From Tannerellaceae bacterium (GTDB taxonomy: Bacteria > Bacteroidota > Bacteroidia > Bacteroidales > Tannerellaceae), in assembly GCA_031288175.1 (NCBI GenBank), contig JAITRW010000040.1:62001-126000 (forward strand): 64,000 nt of DNA. Reading direction: 5' to 3'. How positions within the stretch are numbered: the first letter of the stretch is position 1; each line of letters begins with the position of its first letter. Below the pieces are notes generated by a model. That model was not told the DNA's origin, made no database searches, and saw only the letters and a list, made by a program, of their open reading frames with translations. The translations under genes and the position numbers were made by a program. Shown here piece after piece: positions 20,240 through 32,100 of the stretch.

Positions 20240-23200
20240 ATTCGCGTCTTATAATAATGGTTATATGATTGTTTGGCCAACTTGCGGCGACGGCGCTTGA
20301 TACCGTTGGCTGCAAAGACAGTATAGAGCGTAGGCACAATAATAAGGGTAATAAGAGTGGAGACGGCCAGCCCCCAAGCTACTGTCATGCCCATGGGTCG
20401 CCACATTTCGGCGCCTTCACCGGTACCTATGGCCATGGGTACCATACCTAAGATCGTAGTGAGGGAAGTCATCAGCACGGGGCGTAATCGAGCCTTACCG
20501 GCAGCTGTAGCCGCCTTGATAACCGTCATACCACGTTCACGGCAGAGAATAATATGGTCTACCAACACGATCCCGTTCTTCACCACAATCCCGATTAACA
20601 TAATCACCCCGATTAGCGCCATCACACCCAGCGGCGTATGGGTCAGTCTCAATCCCAGCAGCACCCCCGTGAAGGCAAAGGGTATTGAGAACATAATCAC
20701 AAAGGGATCTACCAGTGACTCAAACTGCGACGCCATCACGATAAACACCAGGATGATTATCAGCCCCATCAACAGTCCCAAGTCCCCAAAGGTATCCTGC
20801 TGATCTTCGTACGTCCCTCCTAACTGCCAACTAATCTCCGATGGTATATCCATCTGACGCATCTCTTTATTGGCCGCGCTCACTATATCACTGAGCACCG
20901 CCCCCGGCCCTGCTACCGCCGACACCGTAATCACCCTCTCCCTGTTTTTACGTTCAATCGTCGGCGGCACCAGCCGTTCCACCACCTTACCTACTTCGCC
21001 GATACGCACGCCCTTACCTTCCGCATTGTACACAAGGATATTCTCCATATCCTCCACCGACTGCCTGAATTGGGGCGCAAGGCTAACGCGAATATCGTAC
21101 TCGTCTCCATCCTCCCTATACAACGACGCCGTCTGTCCGTTTACCCTGTTGCGCAGGAATGTAGAGGCGGTAGATATATTCAGCCCATTCAGCGCTAGTT
21201 TCTCTCTATCGAAATCTACTTGGTATTCAGGGATATAATCCTTTCGACTGATATTCACCTGCGAGATACCCTCGTACGTCTTCAGCCGCTCACTTATATC
21301 CGCCGCCACTCTGTCCGTCATCCCAAAATCAAATCCATAGATCTCCACATCTACCGCCGCTTCTCCTCCCATCAAACTCATCCCTCCTCCGGCAAGAACC
21401 TCATACGTCTTTATCTCCGTATATTTCTCCAGGTCTTTCCGCATTTCCTCGCAAATCTCCGTCAGACCGCGTACCTTCCCCTTCTCTATCTCAGGTCTCT
21501 TTTTTACATTATACAGCCTTATATCGTATTCTATAAAGTGCGTACCATTATCCGACAACTGCGCCCAGCTATTATCCGTGTCCGCCATCCCTTCGCTAAA
21601 GCTAATCATTTCTATCTCAGGGTATTTCTTTACAAATTCATCGTGAATCAGCATCCCCAGTTCTCTCGTAATCTCTTGGCGCGTCCCTATCGGCAATTCT
21701 ACATTGATCGCTATCCGCGAGTTGTCGTTGGTAGGCAGGAACTCCGTCTTGATGCCCGGCAACAGCAGCATACTCCCAAAGAACAATGCCAACGCCGACC
21801 CAAGTATTATCTTCCTATGCCGCACACACCAGTTCACTAGCCGCGAGTAGGCCTCATCCAACCCGTCGAAGGCATTCTCTATCGGCGTGAGTATCGTCTC
21901 CTGAAACCTGCCTTTCTTCGGATTCAGCCGCATCATCTGTGAGCACAGCATCGGGGTCAACGTCAATGCCGCCAGTAACGATATGATGATCGTGATACTG
22001 ATTATCCACCCCAATTGACGGAACATGATCCCTGCCATCCCGCTAATCATCGTCAACGGCAGGAATACCGCCAGTATCGTCAGCGTCGACGCCATTACTG
22101 CCACGCCCACTTCGTTCGTCCCATGGATAGCCGCCTGTTTGGGGGCGCTACCTCGCTCTATATGCGTCGTGATATTCTCCAGCACCACAATCGCATCGTC
22201 CACCACCATCCCGATAGCTATCGACAGTGAGCTTAGCGAAATGATATTCAACGTATTCCCACTCCCGTACAAATATGCAAACGCCGCTATCAACGAGATC
22301 GGTATCGTCAACGCAATGATAAACGTCGCCCGCCACCTCTGCAAAAAGACATATACCACTATCATCACAATCACTAACGCCAATAACACCGTTTCCACTA
22401 ACGTATTAACCGTGTTCAGGATGTTCTCCGACGTATCCATCATGATTGACAGCTTCACGTCCCTGGGCAGCGACTCCTCTATCTCCGGTAGCTGCTCCTT
22501 TATCTCCTTGACTATGTTTACACTGTTCGCCCCCGATTGTTTTTGCACGATAATCAATCCCCCTCTTTCCCTGTTAATATAACTTTCCTGGGCACGCTCT
22601 TCGGTAGCATCCTCTACCGTGGCTACATCACGCAGATACACCGTCTTGCCGTTCCTCGACCCTATCACCAGATTCAGCATCTCTTTGGCTTCCGTAAACT
22701 CCCCCTGCACGCGTAGCGAATACGTGTTGCTCCCTATATCTATCCGTCCTCCTGGCGTATTCCTGTTCTCCTGGGCAATCACCGCCGATATCCCTTCTAT
22801 CGTCAGCGTATACGCCTCCAGCTTATCCCTGTCGCAATAGACCTGCAGCTCTCTAATTGGCGTCCCCGCTATCGACACTGCGCCTACTCCTTTTACCCGT
22901 GCCAATGTATTGGCCACCTTATCATCCAATATTTTGTAGAGTCCGTTCGTGCTCTCTTTTGCACTCACCGCCAACATCATAATTGGGATATCATCCGTCC
23001 CGAACTTGAACAGTATCGGATTCTGCGCATTATCCGGAAGGGCTGCTTCCACCATATCCAATTTATCCCGGACATCATTCGTGGCCACATCAATATCTGT
23101 TCCATACTCAAACTCCAGCGTGATGATTGATATGTTCTCCCGCGATTGCGAGATGATCTCCTTCAGATCACTTACGCTATTGAGTACATTTTCCAGGGGC

Positions 23201-23394
23201 TTGGTCAAATTCATTTCGATATCCGATGCGCTGGCACCCTGGTACGCCGTCATCACTAAAATCACATTCGCGTCTATCTTCGGCATCAAGTCTACGCTTA
23301 GCCTTGACAATGAAAACAAACCCATCACTATCACCCCCACAAACACCAGAGCCGTAGTTATCGGCTTCCGCACCGCTCCGCTATACAAGCTCAT
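20236..23394 (-). CDS. RND efflux pump, inner membrane transporter (AcrB/HAE1 family)
   Basis: The 1052-residue proton-driven pump has 12 expected membrane segments and two large periplasmic loops. TM4 carries GMVVDDAIVVLEN, with the Asp pair of the proton relay. The N-terminus (RKPITTALVFVGVIVMGLFS) and C-terminal GIVVKNGIVLVDH are family features. The motifs suit the HAE1 (hydrophobe or drug) branch rather than the heavy-metal branch. The pump works as a trimer with the adaptor and outer membrane channel encoded upstream. It lies 49 bases after the adaptor gene. Substrate unknown. Confidence 0.93.
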   Translation of the reverse strand: MSLYSGAVRKPITTALVFVGVIVMGLFSLSRLSVDLMPKIDANVILVMTAYQGASASDIEMNLTKPLENVLNSVSDLKEIISQSRENISIITLEFEYGTDIDVATNDVRDKLDMVEAALPDNAQNPILFKFGTDDIPIMMLAVSAKESTNGLYKILDDKVANTLARVKGVGAVSIAGTPIRELQVYCDRDKLEAYTLTIEGISAVIAQENRNTPGGRIDIGSNTYSLRVQGEFTEAKEMLNLVIGSRNGKTVYLRDVATVEDATEERAQESYINRERGGLIIVQKQSGANSVNIVKEIKEQLPEIEESLPRDVKLSIMMDTSENILNTVNTLVETVLLALVIVMIVVYVFLQRWRATFIIALTIPISLIAAFAYLYGSGNTLNIISLSSLSIAIGMVVDDAIVVLENITTHIERGSAPKQAAIHGTNEVGVAVMASTLTILAVFLPLTMISGMAGIMFRQLGWIISITIIISLLAALTLTPMLCSQMMRLNPKKGRFQETILTPIENAFDGLDEAYSRLVNWCVRHRKIILGSALALFFGSMLLLPGIKTEFLPTNDNSRIAINVELPIGTRQEITRELGMLIHDEFVKKYPEIEMISFSEGMADTDNSWAQLSDNGTHFIEYDIRLYNVKKRPEIEKGKVRGLTEICEEMRKDLEKYTEIKTYEVLAGGGMSLMGGEAAVDVEIYGFDFGMTDRVAADISERLKTYEGISQVNISRKDYIPEYQVDFDREKLALNGLNISTASTFLRNRVNGQTASLYREDGDEYDIRVSLAPQFRQSVEDMENILVYNAEGKGVRIGEVGKVVERLVPPTIERKNRERVITVSAVAGPGAVLSDIVSAANKEMRQMDIPSEISWQLGGTYEDQQDTFGDLGLLMGLIIILVFIVMASQFESLVDPFVIMFSIPFAFTGVLLGLRLTHTPLGVMALIGVIMLIGIVVKNGIVLVDHIILCRERGMTVIKAATAAGKARLRPVLMTSLTTILGMVPMAIGTGEGAEMWRPMGMTVAWGLAVSTLITLIIVPTLYTVFAANGIKRRRRKLAKQSYNHYYKTRI

Positions 23395-23443
23395 CTCTTC
23401 GTATTTATATATCTAGTTCCTGTATATCCACATTCGTAAATCA

Positions 23444-24460
23444 CTACCGTGCATCAATTACCGCCACTTCAACGCCGTCATTCAGTCGATTTAGACTCGT
23501 AACCGCCACTTGATCGTTGTCGGACAATCCTTCCAGTATCTCATATCGGTCGCCTGTCCTGCGCCCCAGTTTTACTTGCTGGTAAACCACCTTACCTGCT
23601 TTCAAAACATACACAAATCGTTCTCCAGACCCCGGCTGCTTGATGATCGCCCGATCCGGCACCGTCACGCGCTCCTGTGTCCCGAACGAAAGCGTCACCC
23701 GTGCAAACATACCCGGCCGCACTCGCCTGTCTTTATTCTCTATCTTGATCTCCACCGCAAATGTACGCGTCCCCTCATCTATCGTAGGATATATCAATCC
23801 TACCTTTCCTTCGAAAACTTCCTCCGGATAGACATCGCACCGTATGGCAGCGCTCATCCCCTTCTTTACTCGCGCAAAAAAACGCTCCGATACATTCACA
23901 TTCATCTTTACAGGACTAATTTCTTCCACCACATAGACCGGCAATGCCCCGTTATACATGTCTCCTTGATCATAATTACGCACTGTCACGATTCCTGCAA
24001 TCGGACTCAGCAGACGATTGTTATCCAACAGGTTTTTATAAGTCGTCCGGCTCACCTCTAACGTCGTATACTGCGCATCTCTTACCGAACGCGATACTCC
24101 GCCGACCTTATACAGTTCGTCAATCCTGAGAAATTCCTGCTCTACGTGATCCAGCTGCACCTTAGCCTGGTTCAATGCCGTGGCATCCGTCATGGCCAAC
24201 AATTGCCCTTCCTTCACCGCATCGCCTACTTCCACCAACAGCTTTTCTATCCGCACCGGCGCCTGAGGTGCTATCTTATTCGTCACATTCGCCGTCACAT
24301 TCGCCGTCAACTCCGATAATTGCTCCACCTCTTGCCTATAAACCGTCTCCACGCGCACCTTCACCCGCGTATCTGACGCCTCTTCCCTCCCCTCAGCCTG
24401 CTTATCCTTTTCCCCACAGCCCGATAACAACGCCAGCACAACCAAAAATCTTTTCATCAC
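23444..24460 (-). CDS. RND efflux periplasmic adaptor lipoprotein
   Basis: The 338-residue membrane fusion protein (HlyD/AcrA family) starts with a lipoprotein signal (lipobox LSGC), so it is anchored by lipid. A split lipoyl domain (PVRIEKLLVEVGDAVKEGQ and LLSPIAGIVTVRNYDQG) flanks an alpha-helical hairpin (about 95-145), followed by a beta-barrel and a membrane-proximal domain. It bridges the RND pump and the TolC-like channel across the periplasm. The gap to tolC is about 15 bases. Confidence 0.93.
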   Translation of the reverse strand: MMKRFLVVLALLSGCGEKDKQAEGREEASDTRVKVRVETVYRQEVEQLSELTANVTANVTNKIAPQAPVRIEKLLVEVGDAVKEGQLLAMTDATALNQAKVQLDHVEQEFLRIDELYKVGGVSRSVRDAQYTTLEVSRTTYKNLLDNNRLLSPIAGIVTVRNYDQGDMYNGALPVYVVEEISPVKMNVNVSERFFARVKKGMSAAIRCDVYPEEVFEGKVGLIYPTIDEGTRTFAVEIKIENKDRRVRPGMFARVTLSFGTQERVTVPDRAIIKQPGSGERFVYVLKAGKVVYQQVKLGRRTGDRYEILEGLSDNDQVAVTSLNRLNDGVEVAVIDAR

Positions 24461-24475
24461 GCTTGTTTTTTATAT

Positions 24476-25984
24476 TTATAAATCCGAAAGCACCCCTCTT
24501 GTCTTCTCAAGCTCCGCCTGAGTAACTACAAAGTCATAGATAGCCTGGTTAAAGTTTAACTTTGCCTGCGTCAATGCCAACTCAGCATCATTAAGCTCCA
24601 ACAGTGCGCCGGCTCCCGTTTCATACCGCTTCCTGGCAATGACTCGTCCCTTCTCAGCCTGTTCCACTCCATGCTGCGCCGCCTGATAACGCTTCACGCA
24701 CGTTTCCATATTGTCCTTGTACTGTTTAATAGCCAGTGCCAAGTTTCGTACCAGATTAATCCGCTGTATCTCCAGCTGCTGTACCGATATTCGTGTCTGC
24801 CTAAGCTTCTGTACTCTCCCTCCTCCTTGAAATAAAGGGAAAGAAAGCGATACCGCAACCGTAGAGAACGGGTTCCAGAGATAGTCCTTAAACTTAAAGT
24901 CGTTATTCATCGCGCTCCAATTATATGCCCCGCTTAACGCAAGCGTCGGTAGGAAATCCGCCTTTTGCATAGATAACGTACGTCTAAGCATTTTCCCCTG
25001 CTTATCCAACTGCCGCAACGAAGAATTGTTCTCCATTGATGTATCCACAGCCAACAGGCATCCTTCAAACAATCCTTCCTCATAATCTGTCAACTGTCCC
25101 TGACACTCTACTTTCAATTCCAACTCTAATCCAAGCAAAACCTTCAACTGCCACTTCGCCAACACCACTGCATTTTCCGCCTGCAATACGTTAGGCTCCA
25201 CATTTCGCACTGCCACGTCCGCCCGTATCTTATCATATTCGGCCACCAATCCCTGTTCATACTTACGCACTACATCGTCGTAATTCGCCTTCGCATGATC
25301 AAGGCTCTCTTTCAGCACCTTGTACGAATCCTTCGCCAACATCACCCCATAAAATGCACGCTTCACCTGATTCGCCAGCTCTATCCTCGAAGAACGTGCC
25401 TGTTCAACCGCCAGCTCCACATCTGCCGCCGTAATAGACAAGCTTTTCCACAACGCCACATTTACTAACGGCATACCCCCCGTAAAACCGAAGCTCCAAT
25501 TGTTATCCCTGCCCACACTGATTCCTTCATTGCCCGAATCCTCTACCACAGGCGTCGCCTCCTTGATATTCTGCAATAACGTTCCTTCCTGATAACCCGG
25601 TGACACACCCTGAAAAGTCTTATCTATCCCATTAAAGGTTGGCATCATCATAGCCGTCATGTCGAACGCCCCATCCATATACATCACTTGCTTTTTCAAC
25701 GTCCGGCTGTAATCCGCGCCGAAGTTCAACTGAGGGAAAAGCACCGCATATGCTCCCTTATGCGCGTAACGCTTCTTTTCCACTTCCTTATCTGCCACTT
25801 TCACCGTTGGGTTCTCGCTCATCCCTATCCGCAACGCATCTGCAAGGGTCAATACAACAAGGTCCGAATCATTATCTTTTACCTCCGCAAGACCGACCAG
25901 GGGACGTAGCACGCAAATGGCTGTTATCAATAACGCCAAAAAACTACGGCCTACTTGTCGCTTCATTTTCCTATTCATTTCCAT
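24476..25984 (-). CDS. TolC family outer membrane efflux channel
   Basis: The product of about 502 residues has a signal peptide and two OEP (outer membrane efflux) repeats of long helices, with LADALRIGMSENPTVKVADK at the start of the mature part and YETGAGALLELNDAELALTQ in the second repeat. The frame is open from ATG 26026, but the promoter -7 box overlaps that codon, so translation must begin later: ATG 25984, 25978 or 25966. The last gives the neatest signal peptide. It is the first gene of a four-gene efflux operon (tolC-mfp-rnd-PII-like) with no local regulator. Confidence 0.92.
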   Translation of the reverse strand: MEMNRKMKRQVGRSFLALLITAICVLRPLVGLAEVKDNDSDLVVLTLADALRIGMSENPTVKVADKEVEKKRYAHKGAYAVLFPQLNFGADYSRTLKKQVMYMDGAFDMTAMMMPTFNGIDKTFQGVSPGYQEGTLLQNIKEATPVVEDSGNEGISVGRDNNWSFGFTGGMPLVNVALWKSLSITAADVELAVEQARSSRIELANQVKRAFYGVMLAKDSYKVLKESLDHAKANYDDVVRKYEQGLVAEYDKIRADVAVRNVEPNVLQAENAVVLAKWQLKVLLGLELELKVECQGQLTDYEEGLFEGCLLAVDTSMENNSSLRQLDKQGKMLRRTLSMQKADFLPTLALSGAYNWSAMNNDFKFKDYLWNPFSTVAVSLSFPLFQGGGRVQKLRQTRISVQQLEIQRINLVRNLALAIKQYKDNMETCVKRYQAAQHGVEQAEKGRVIARKRYETGAGALLELNDAELALTQAKLNFNQAIYDFVVTQAELEKTRGVLSDL

Positions 25985-26023
25985 ATCAAATAGTTTAGGA
26001 TTGCCTTTTTCTCTGAGACATCG

Positions 26024-26031
26024 CAAAGGTA
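26024..26031 (-). promoter_or_regulatory. Promoter of the efflux operon (-7 box)
   Basis: On the minus strand this reads TACCTTTG, an exact -7 consensus. A TTTTTTG run 18 bases upstream (26056-26050) fits the -33 element. The transcript would start near 26017. Confidence 0.7.
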
Positions 26032-26072
26032 CATCTCAACAAGCTTTTTCAAAAAATCAAAATCGTTGGATT

Positions 26073-26114
26073 AGGATTTTCTCCCGATGAACAAGGATTT
26101 TTTCCCGACCAAAC
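26073..26114. repeat. Two direct units with 21-base spacing
   Basis: Units at 26073-26093 and 26094-26114 share 16 of 21 bases (both begin AGGATTTT and contain CCCGA). They lie between the giant gene's stop and the efflux promoter. The period equals that of the larger array at 56929-57285, but the sequence differs. Confidence 0.6.
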
Positions 26115-26151
26115 CCTAATATAACCCCTAGTCCGAAAAAATAAAACAGGC

Positions 26152-29100
26152 CTATTCTTTATAGAAACGAAATACCTGCTGATAAACACAGAGGATATAA
26201 ATACCAGAAGGAAGGGAAGATACATTAAGAATATCGTCGGTTTTCTGTAACAAGCGGATACGTCCCGTCATGTCAAGGAGACGGACAAGGACAGATTCTT
26301 CCAATCCACCGATATGAAGCACATCCTGCGCCGGAAGCGGATAGAGGAAAAGTCCTGCGCCGGAAGGCCCTGACAACGCGGTAGAGCCTTTCCTATAGAA
26401 GAAGATCGCATCCATGTCAATAGCTGTCCGGGGTATGCCTGTAGAAACAAACGTAAGGATATTGACATCGCCGGTAAAAGGCTGGTCGTAGGTCACCCCC
26501 TGTTGATTGAGCAAGGACAGAGGTACTTCTATCTCATGCCACAAACCGTCGCGTGGGAAATCATAATCGGGAGAACGTCCTTCAATCGATTCATTGCCAA
26601 TGAGGAGACGAGCTTCCTGCCGTGAGTCAGAGAACGTGAAGAGATAGAAGGTAGAAGTCTTCCGGCTACGCAGAGCGATATGGAACACAAAGTCGGAGGG
26701 CGTCTCTGCTATTGGGGTCATATCCACCTGTCCAAAAGCCTCTTTCAAGTTGTAAGCACCGCCTGACCAACCTATGGATACCTCCGGTACGGCCAGACTT
26801 GTCCAGCTTTCCCGAGTACCATAACTATTGATCCCCGTCGAATGTCCTACTTCAAAGCTATTTCCCCAAACTTGAAGTTGCGAAGTAATGTTGTTGGGAC
26901 GGAAATCTTTCGCTACCTTACTCCGTATCACCTCAAAAGGAGCCTCTGCGAGGGAGATTACGTAATAATCGTCTCCCTGTAACGAAGGATAAGTAGTCGG
27001 CGCCGGTGGCTCAGTGATGACGGTAACCATACAAGTATCGGCAACGTCTCCGCAGGAAACTTCAATCAATGTGACGCCTTCCTTCACTGCCTTAACCATT
27101 CCCGTAGTGCTGACAGTGGCTATGACAGGGTTATCCGAACGCCATGTATTTCCCCCTGTGCCTTTGAAAGCCGACCGGTCAACCGTCAATACTTCTTCCA
27201 TTCCTGGGGAAAGGAGCAGGTCTGTCTTATTCAAACGGATAATAGAAGGCTTGTATACGGTAACTACGCACGTAGCGCTATACTGGCCTGTGTGAGCGAC
27301 GATAGTAGCCGTCCCTTCTTTTATTCCCTTCACTACGCCTTTATTGTCTACCGTGACGAACTCTTCCTGTTCACTTCCCCACGTGATATCGCCTGCAAAA
27401 GCGTGCGGCGGTGTAAGGACAGGCTTTAAGGTAAGGGTTTGCCCCAAAGGAAGCTCGACAGTGGTTTTGTCCAAACCGATACCTGTGGTGTATGCCGGAT
27501 GACGATAGAAAAATACGGCATCCATATTGAGGAGGTCGCCTTCTTTTCCTCCTGCGGAGAAAGCCATCACGTCAGTTCTTCCGCCCGATATGGAACCAGT
27601 ACGGCTATCAAACAACGGATCAAAGATGGGGTGATTCAACGGGACATCTATCTCGTGCCATTGTCCATCACGAGCAAAATCGAAGAGGGGAAGCACGCCG
27701 TTCTCTCCTGCACGGTTACCGATGACAAGACGGATGGTATCGGCACAGTCAGTGAAGGTAAAGGTATAAGCGCTCGTTGCCTGCGAACTCTTCAAGGCGA
27801 TATGGAACGAATACTCCTGCCTGTTCTGCATGGAAGTCCAGTCCGGCATATAGCGGTTGGAAGGTACGTTGAAAGAGCTTCCCGACCAGCCTTTACCGGT
27901 TACTTTCATCTGCAACCACTCGTCAAGATGACCGTAACTATTCGCACCACTTCCGTTCCCTGCGTCGAAAGTTCCTTCCCAAATATAGAGTTCGTTATCA
28001 TCCTTACCCGGACGTAAGTCTACCACGTTGAGGGCGCTAGATATCGCTTCAAAAGCACCCGTCCCCATCATCAGCACAACGTAGTTGCTGCCATGCAAAC
28101 TATTGACAGTACCAAGACCCGTAACCGTTACTTCACATGTCTTCGTAATGCCGTTACATGTGGCTGTTATCTGTACCTTCCCTTCGTTAATCCCTGTCAC
28201 GAAAGCATCGTTCACCGTCGCTATTGACGGATTAGATGACGTCCACAGAACAGATGACGTGGCTGCATCGGTAGGAACAGTCCCTACAGTGAGCCGACGT
28301 ACCGACTGTTTAGGAAGGGAGAGAATTTGGTCGCTTAACACTATATCCGTAAGCGTTACGGGACGTTTGTAGAAGAACAGCGCATCCATATCTAATACCG
28401 TTCCCTGCGTACCTCCGGCAGAGAAAGCGATGACATTCACCGTGGAAGTAGTGATCACAGATTCGTAGAGTGCATTGAACTCCGGCAAGGATAAAGGGAT
28501 GTTAATCTCATGCCACTTTCCATCGCGCACAAAGTCGTAACGCGGAGAAATATCGTCCCCGTCCGGACAATTACCGATAACGATCTTGGCCACATCTGCC
28601 CCATCGGAGAAAGTGAAGGTGTAGGCACTCTCGGCCTGTGTACTTTTCAGGGCGACGTGGAAGAAATATTTATCCCGTTCGTCGTAGAGGCGGCACAGGT
28701 TAAGCTCATTACCGGCAAGCGATGTGACGTAAGCACTTCCCGACCAGCCTTGATCCAATACGACCATGCGTACCCAATTGTCGCTATTACCGTAACTATC
28801 AACCGTAGTACCTGCCTGACCGGCAAAAGTGGCTGACCACACTTGCAATTCGTTATTTGTCCCATTGGGACGGAAATCGTATACTACCTTATCTTTGATT
28901 TGCGCAAGGGCCTTTTCACCTAACTGTACCACGAAGTAGTTACTTCCAAGAAGACTGTTAATGGCTTCCGTAGCTGTTACCGTAACAAGGCAACTTGCGC
29001 TGTAATTGCCATAGGAAGCGGTAATGGTCGTCGTTCCGACGTTAAAAGCCGATACCATTCCTCTATTCACCGTTGCTACGGCAGGATCAGACGATTGCCA

Positions 29101-32100
29101 GGAGACCCAGGAAGCGACGCCTTCCGGCAGAAGTTTGAGATCCAGCTTCCGTACCGTCTGTTGCGGCAAATTCAGCGTAGGGGTGGTAAAATACATGCCG
29201 ACCATTTCTACACGCTCGTAGAGGAATACGGCATCCATGTCCAAGATCGTTCCTTTCTCCCCACCAGCGGAAAAGGCCAGGAGACTGACACCTGTGAGCG
29301 ATTCTACTCCTCCGAAAGGTTTATTAAAAATGGCATCAAATTCAGGTTCACTCAACGGAATATTAAATTCTTTCCAGTGTCCGTCACGTATGAAATTATA
29401 TTTGGGAGCAACGCCATCCATATTGGCTTTCGGTCCAACGACAATGACAGCTTCTTCGCTACCGTCAGAGAAGGTAAAGGTGAAGACGGCATCGGATTGC
29501 GTACTCTTAAGCGTGACATGGAAAGCGTAATCGCTACGTTTAGTACGGATACGTTGCATGTCTATCATGCCAAATTCCGGCGATACATGGAAAGCTCCAC
29601 CCGACCAACCTTTGTCGCCAACCATCAAGCTTACCCACGGTTCCTGCACACCGTAACTATTCGCCCCTACGGTAGGAGAAGCCGTAAAGGTGGATTCCCA
29701 TACCATCAAACTCGTCGGCAAATTCACTCCCTTCGGTCGGAAATCGTAAACTATTCCGTTAGCGATCTCTTTCACGAGGCTTTCTCCTAATGAGAAGACG
29801 AAAAAGCCGACACCCGACAAGCCACCAGCCGACGGACAAGGTACTACCGTTACAAGACAAGTGTCACTGAGACTACCTACCTGGGCGATGATACGCGCTG
29901 TCCCTGCCCTGAGGGCCGAAACAAAACCATTGGCTACCGTCGCGACATCTTTATTCAAAGATCTCCAAACTATTCTACCGGAAGCACCTATCGGCACATT
30001 CGTCGTCAAACGGACAACCTGTTGTTCCTCCACTTGAAGCGTCTCTTTCGACAAAATGACACTTGTCACCTCTTCAGCCTTTGCATAGAAAAACACCGCA
30101 TCTATATCCAGCGTAGATCCCTCTACACCTCCTGCCGAGAAGGTCAGCAGATTGACTTGCTCCCCATTGAAATTCGATTCGTAAAAACCGGCAAACTTGG
30201 GATGAGTAAGCGGAATCTCTATTTCGTGCCATTTTCCGTCACGCACAAAGTTATACGACGGATCAATACCTTCCCCGTTGAGATCGTTACCAATTACAAA
30301 AGAGGTCGTATGAATCCCATCGGTAAAGCCCAAGGTGTAGACTGTCTGCTGCGTACTTTTCAAGGCGATGTGGAAATAGTATTTTTCTCGCTCAGCGACG
30401 ATAGCTTTCAAATCTATGTCGCTTGCCACCTTGAAACTAGCTCCTGACCAACCTTTATCGGCTACGGCCAAAGTTACCCAAGACTCTTTTAATCCGAAAC
30501 TGTTTGCTCCTCCCAGCAGGGTCGCAACCTCAAAGGTGTTGTCCCATACCTGTAACTCGCCACCTTTCGCTAATCCCAAACGCCAATTCTTTACTATCGT
30601 CCGATTCGTTCCCAACAGTGTACCGTAAGATGAGGCATCCAGAGATAACAGATAATAGTAATCTCCCTGCAAGCTTTTTGTATCGGGGGTTGCTTCTACC
30701 GTCACCGAACAAGTCACTTCCTGCGAACCACGTTTCGCTGTGATGGTCGCCTGACCTGCGCTAACACCTGTTATAAAACCTTTGTTCACTGCCGCAATAG
30801 TAACATTCGATGACGACCATACCACCTCCCCATATACCCCTTCGGGTAATAACCGGACTACCTCCTGTTCCTTTATTGTCACAGTCTGCGGCAACTCAAT
30901 ACCTATCGCTTTCTCTCCTGCTTTATAGAAGAAAGCAGCATCCATATTTAACGTCGTCCCCACATCGCCTCCTGCCGAGAAGGTTACAAGATTTACGCTA
31001 CCCTGCGTTCCGCCGAAAGGTTCTTTATATAAGTTGTCGAACTCCGGCAGACTTAGCGGTATTTGTATTTCATGCCAAAGGCCATCCCTTGTAAAATTAT
31101 ACTTCGGCATCAGCCCATTTACATTTTTCCGGTTACCTACCGCTATCTGCACCGTATCTTTTCCCCCGTCTGTGAAAGAGAACGTGTACACCGATACCGG
31201 CTGCATACTTTTTAAAGAGATATGAAAACAATACTTGCCTCTGTCGGAACGTACCTGAGTCAGGTCTATGTGACCCGTTATGGCAAAGGCACCGCCCGAC
31301 CAACCTTTATCACTTACCGTCAGGCCAATCCAAGGATCTGCTATACCGTAACTGTTTACTTCATTTGAAGTGGATGAAGCATTGAAAGTGCTTGTCCATA
31401 TTTGTAAATCACTGTTCGCACGCCAATCGGTCACCACTCTATTTTGTATGGACTTGAAGGAGTTTTCCCCCAGAGACAATACATGGTAATTACTACCGTA
31501 CAAACTCTGCTCCCACTTGCTTGTATTGACTTTTATGTAACAAGTATCAGTACGGCCACTTCCATACACAACAATAGGTATTGCCTCACCTTTGGCCTTG
31601 AAGCCCGTCACAAATCCTTCATTTACCCCGACAGAAGCCGGATCAAGCGACTTCCAGTCTAACTCCACAAAGACTCCCTCCGGTTCCACTTCTACATCCA
31701 GCAGTACTACATCCTGCTCTTCTATGGTCATCTTTTTTGTCGACAATTTCAGTTGCTCCAATGGCAACTGACGTTTGTAAAAGAAGGCGGCATCTATATC
31801 CAAAGTCGTCCTTTCCACTCCTCCGGCGGAAAATGCCAAAATCGCCACTTGTTTTGATGTTGAGCCAAAGGGTGCGGCGTACATCCCATCAAACTCCGGC
31901 AAGCCCATCGGAATATTTATCTCGTGCCACTGCCCGTCACGAACAAAATCGTACTTCGGTAAGATATTTTTCTCACCCGGACAGTTTCCCACTACAATTT
32001 CAGCCGTATCGGTTCCATCGGTAAACGTGAATGTATAAGATGACACTTTCTGTGTACTTTTCAAGGCAACATGGAAATAATAGTCGTCACGAGCCTTGGA

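Noticed and set aside
25985-26026. Start of the TolC protein at ATG 26026
   Set aside because: The codon overlaps the -7 box, so it would not be in the transcript.
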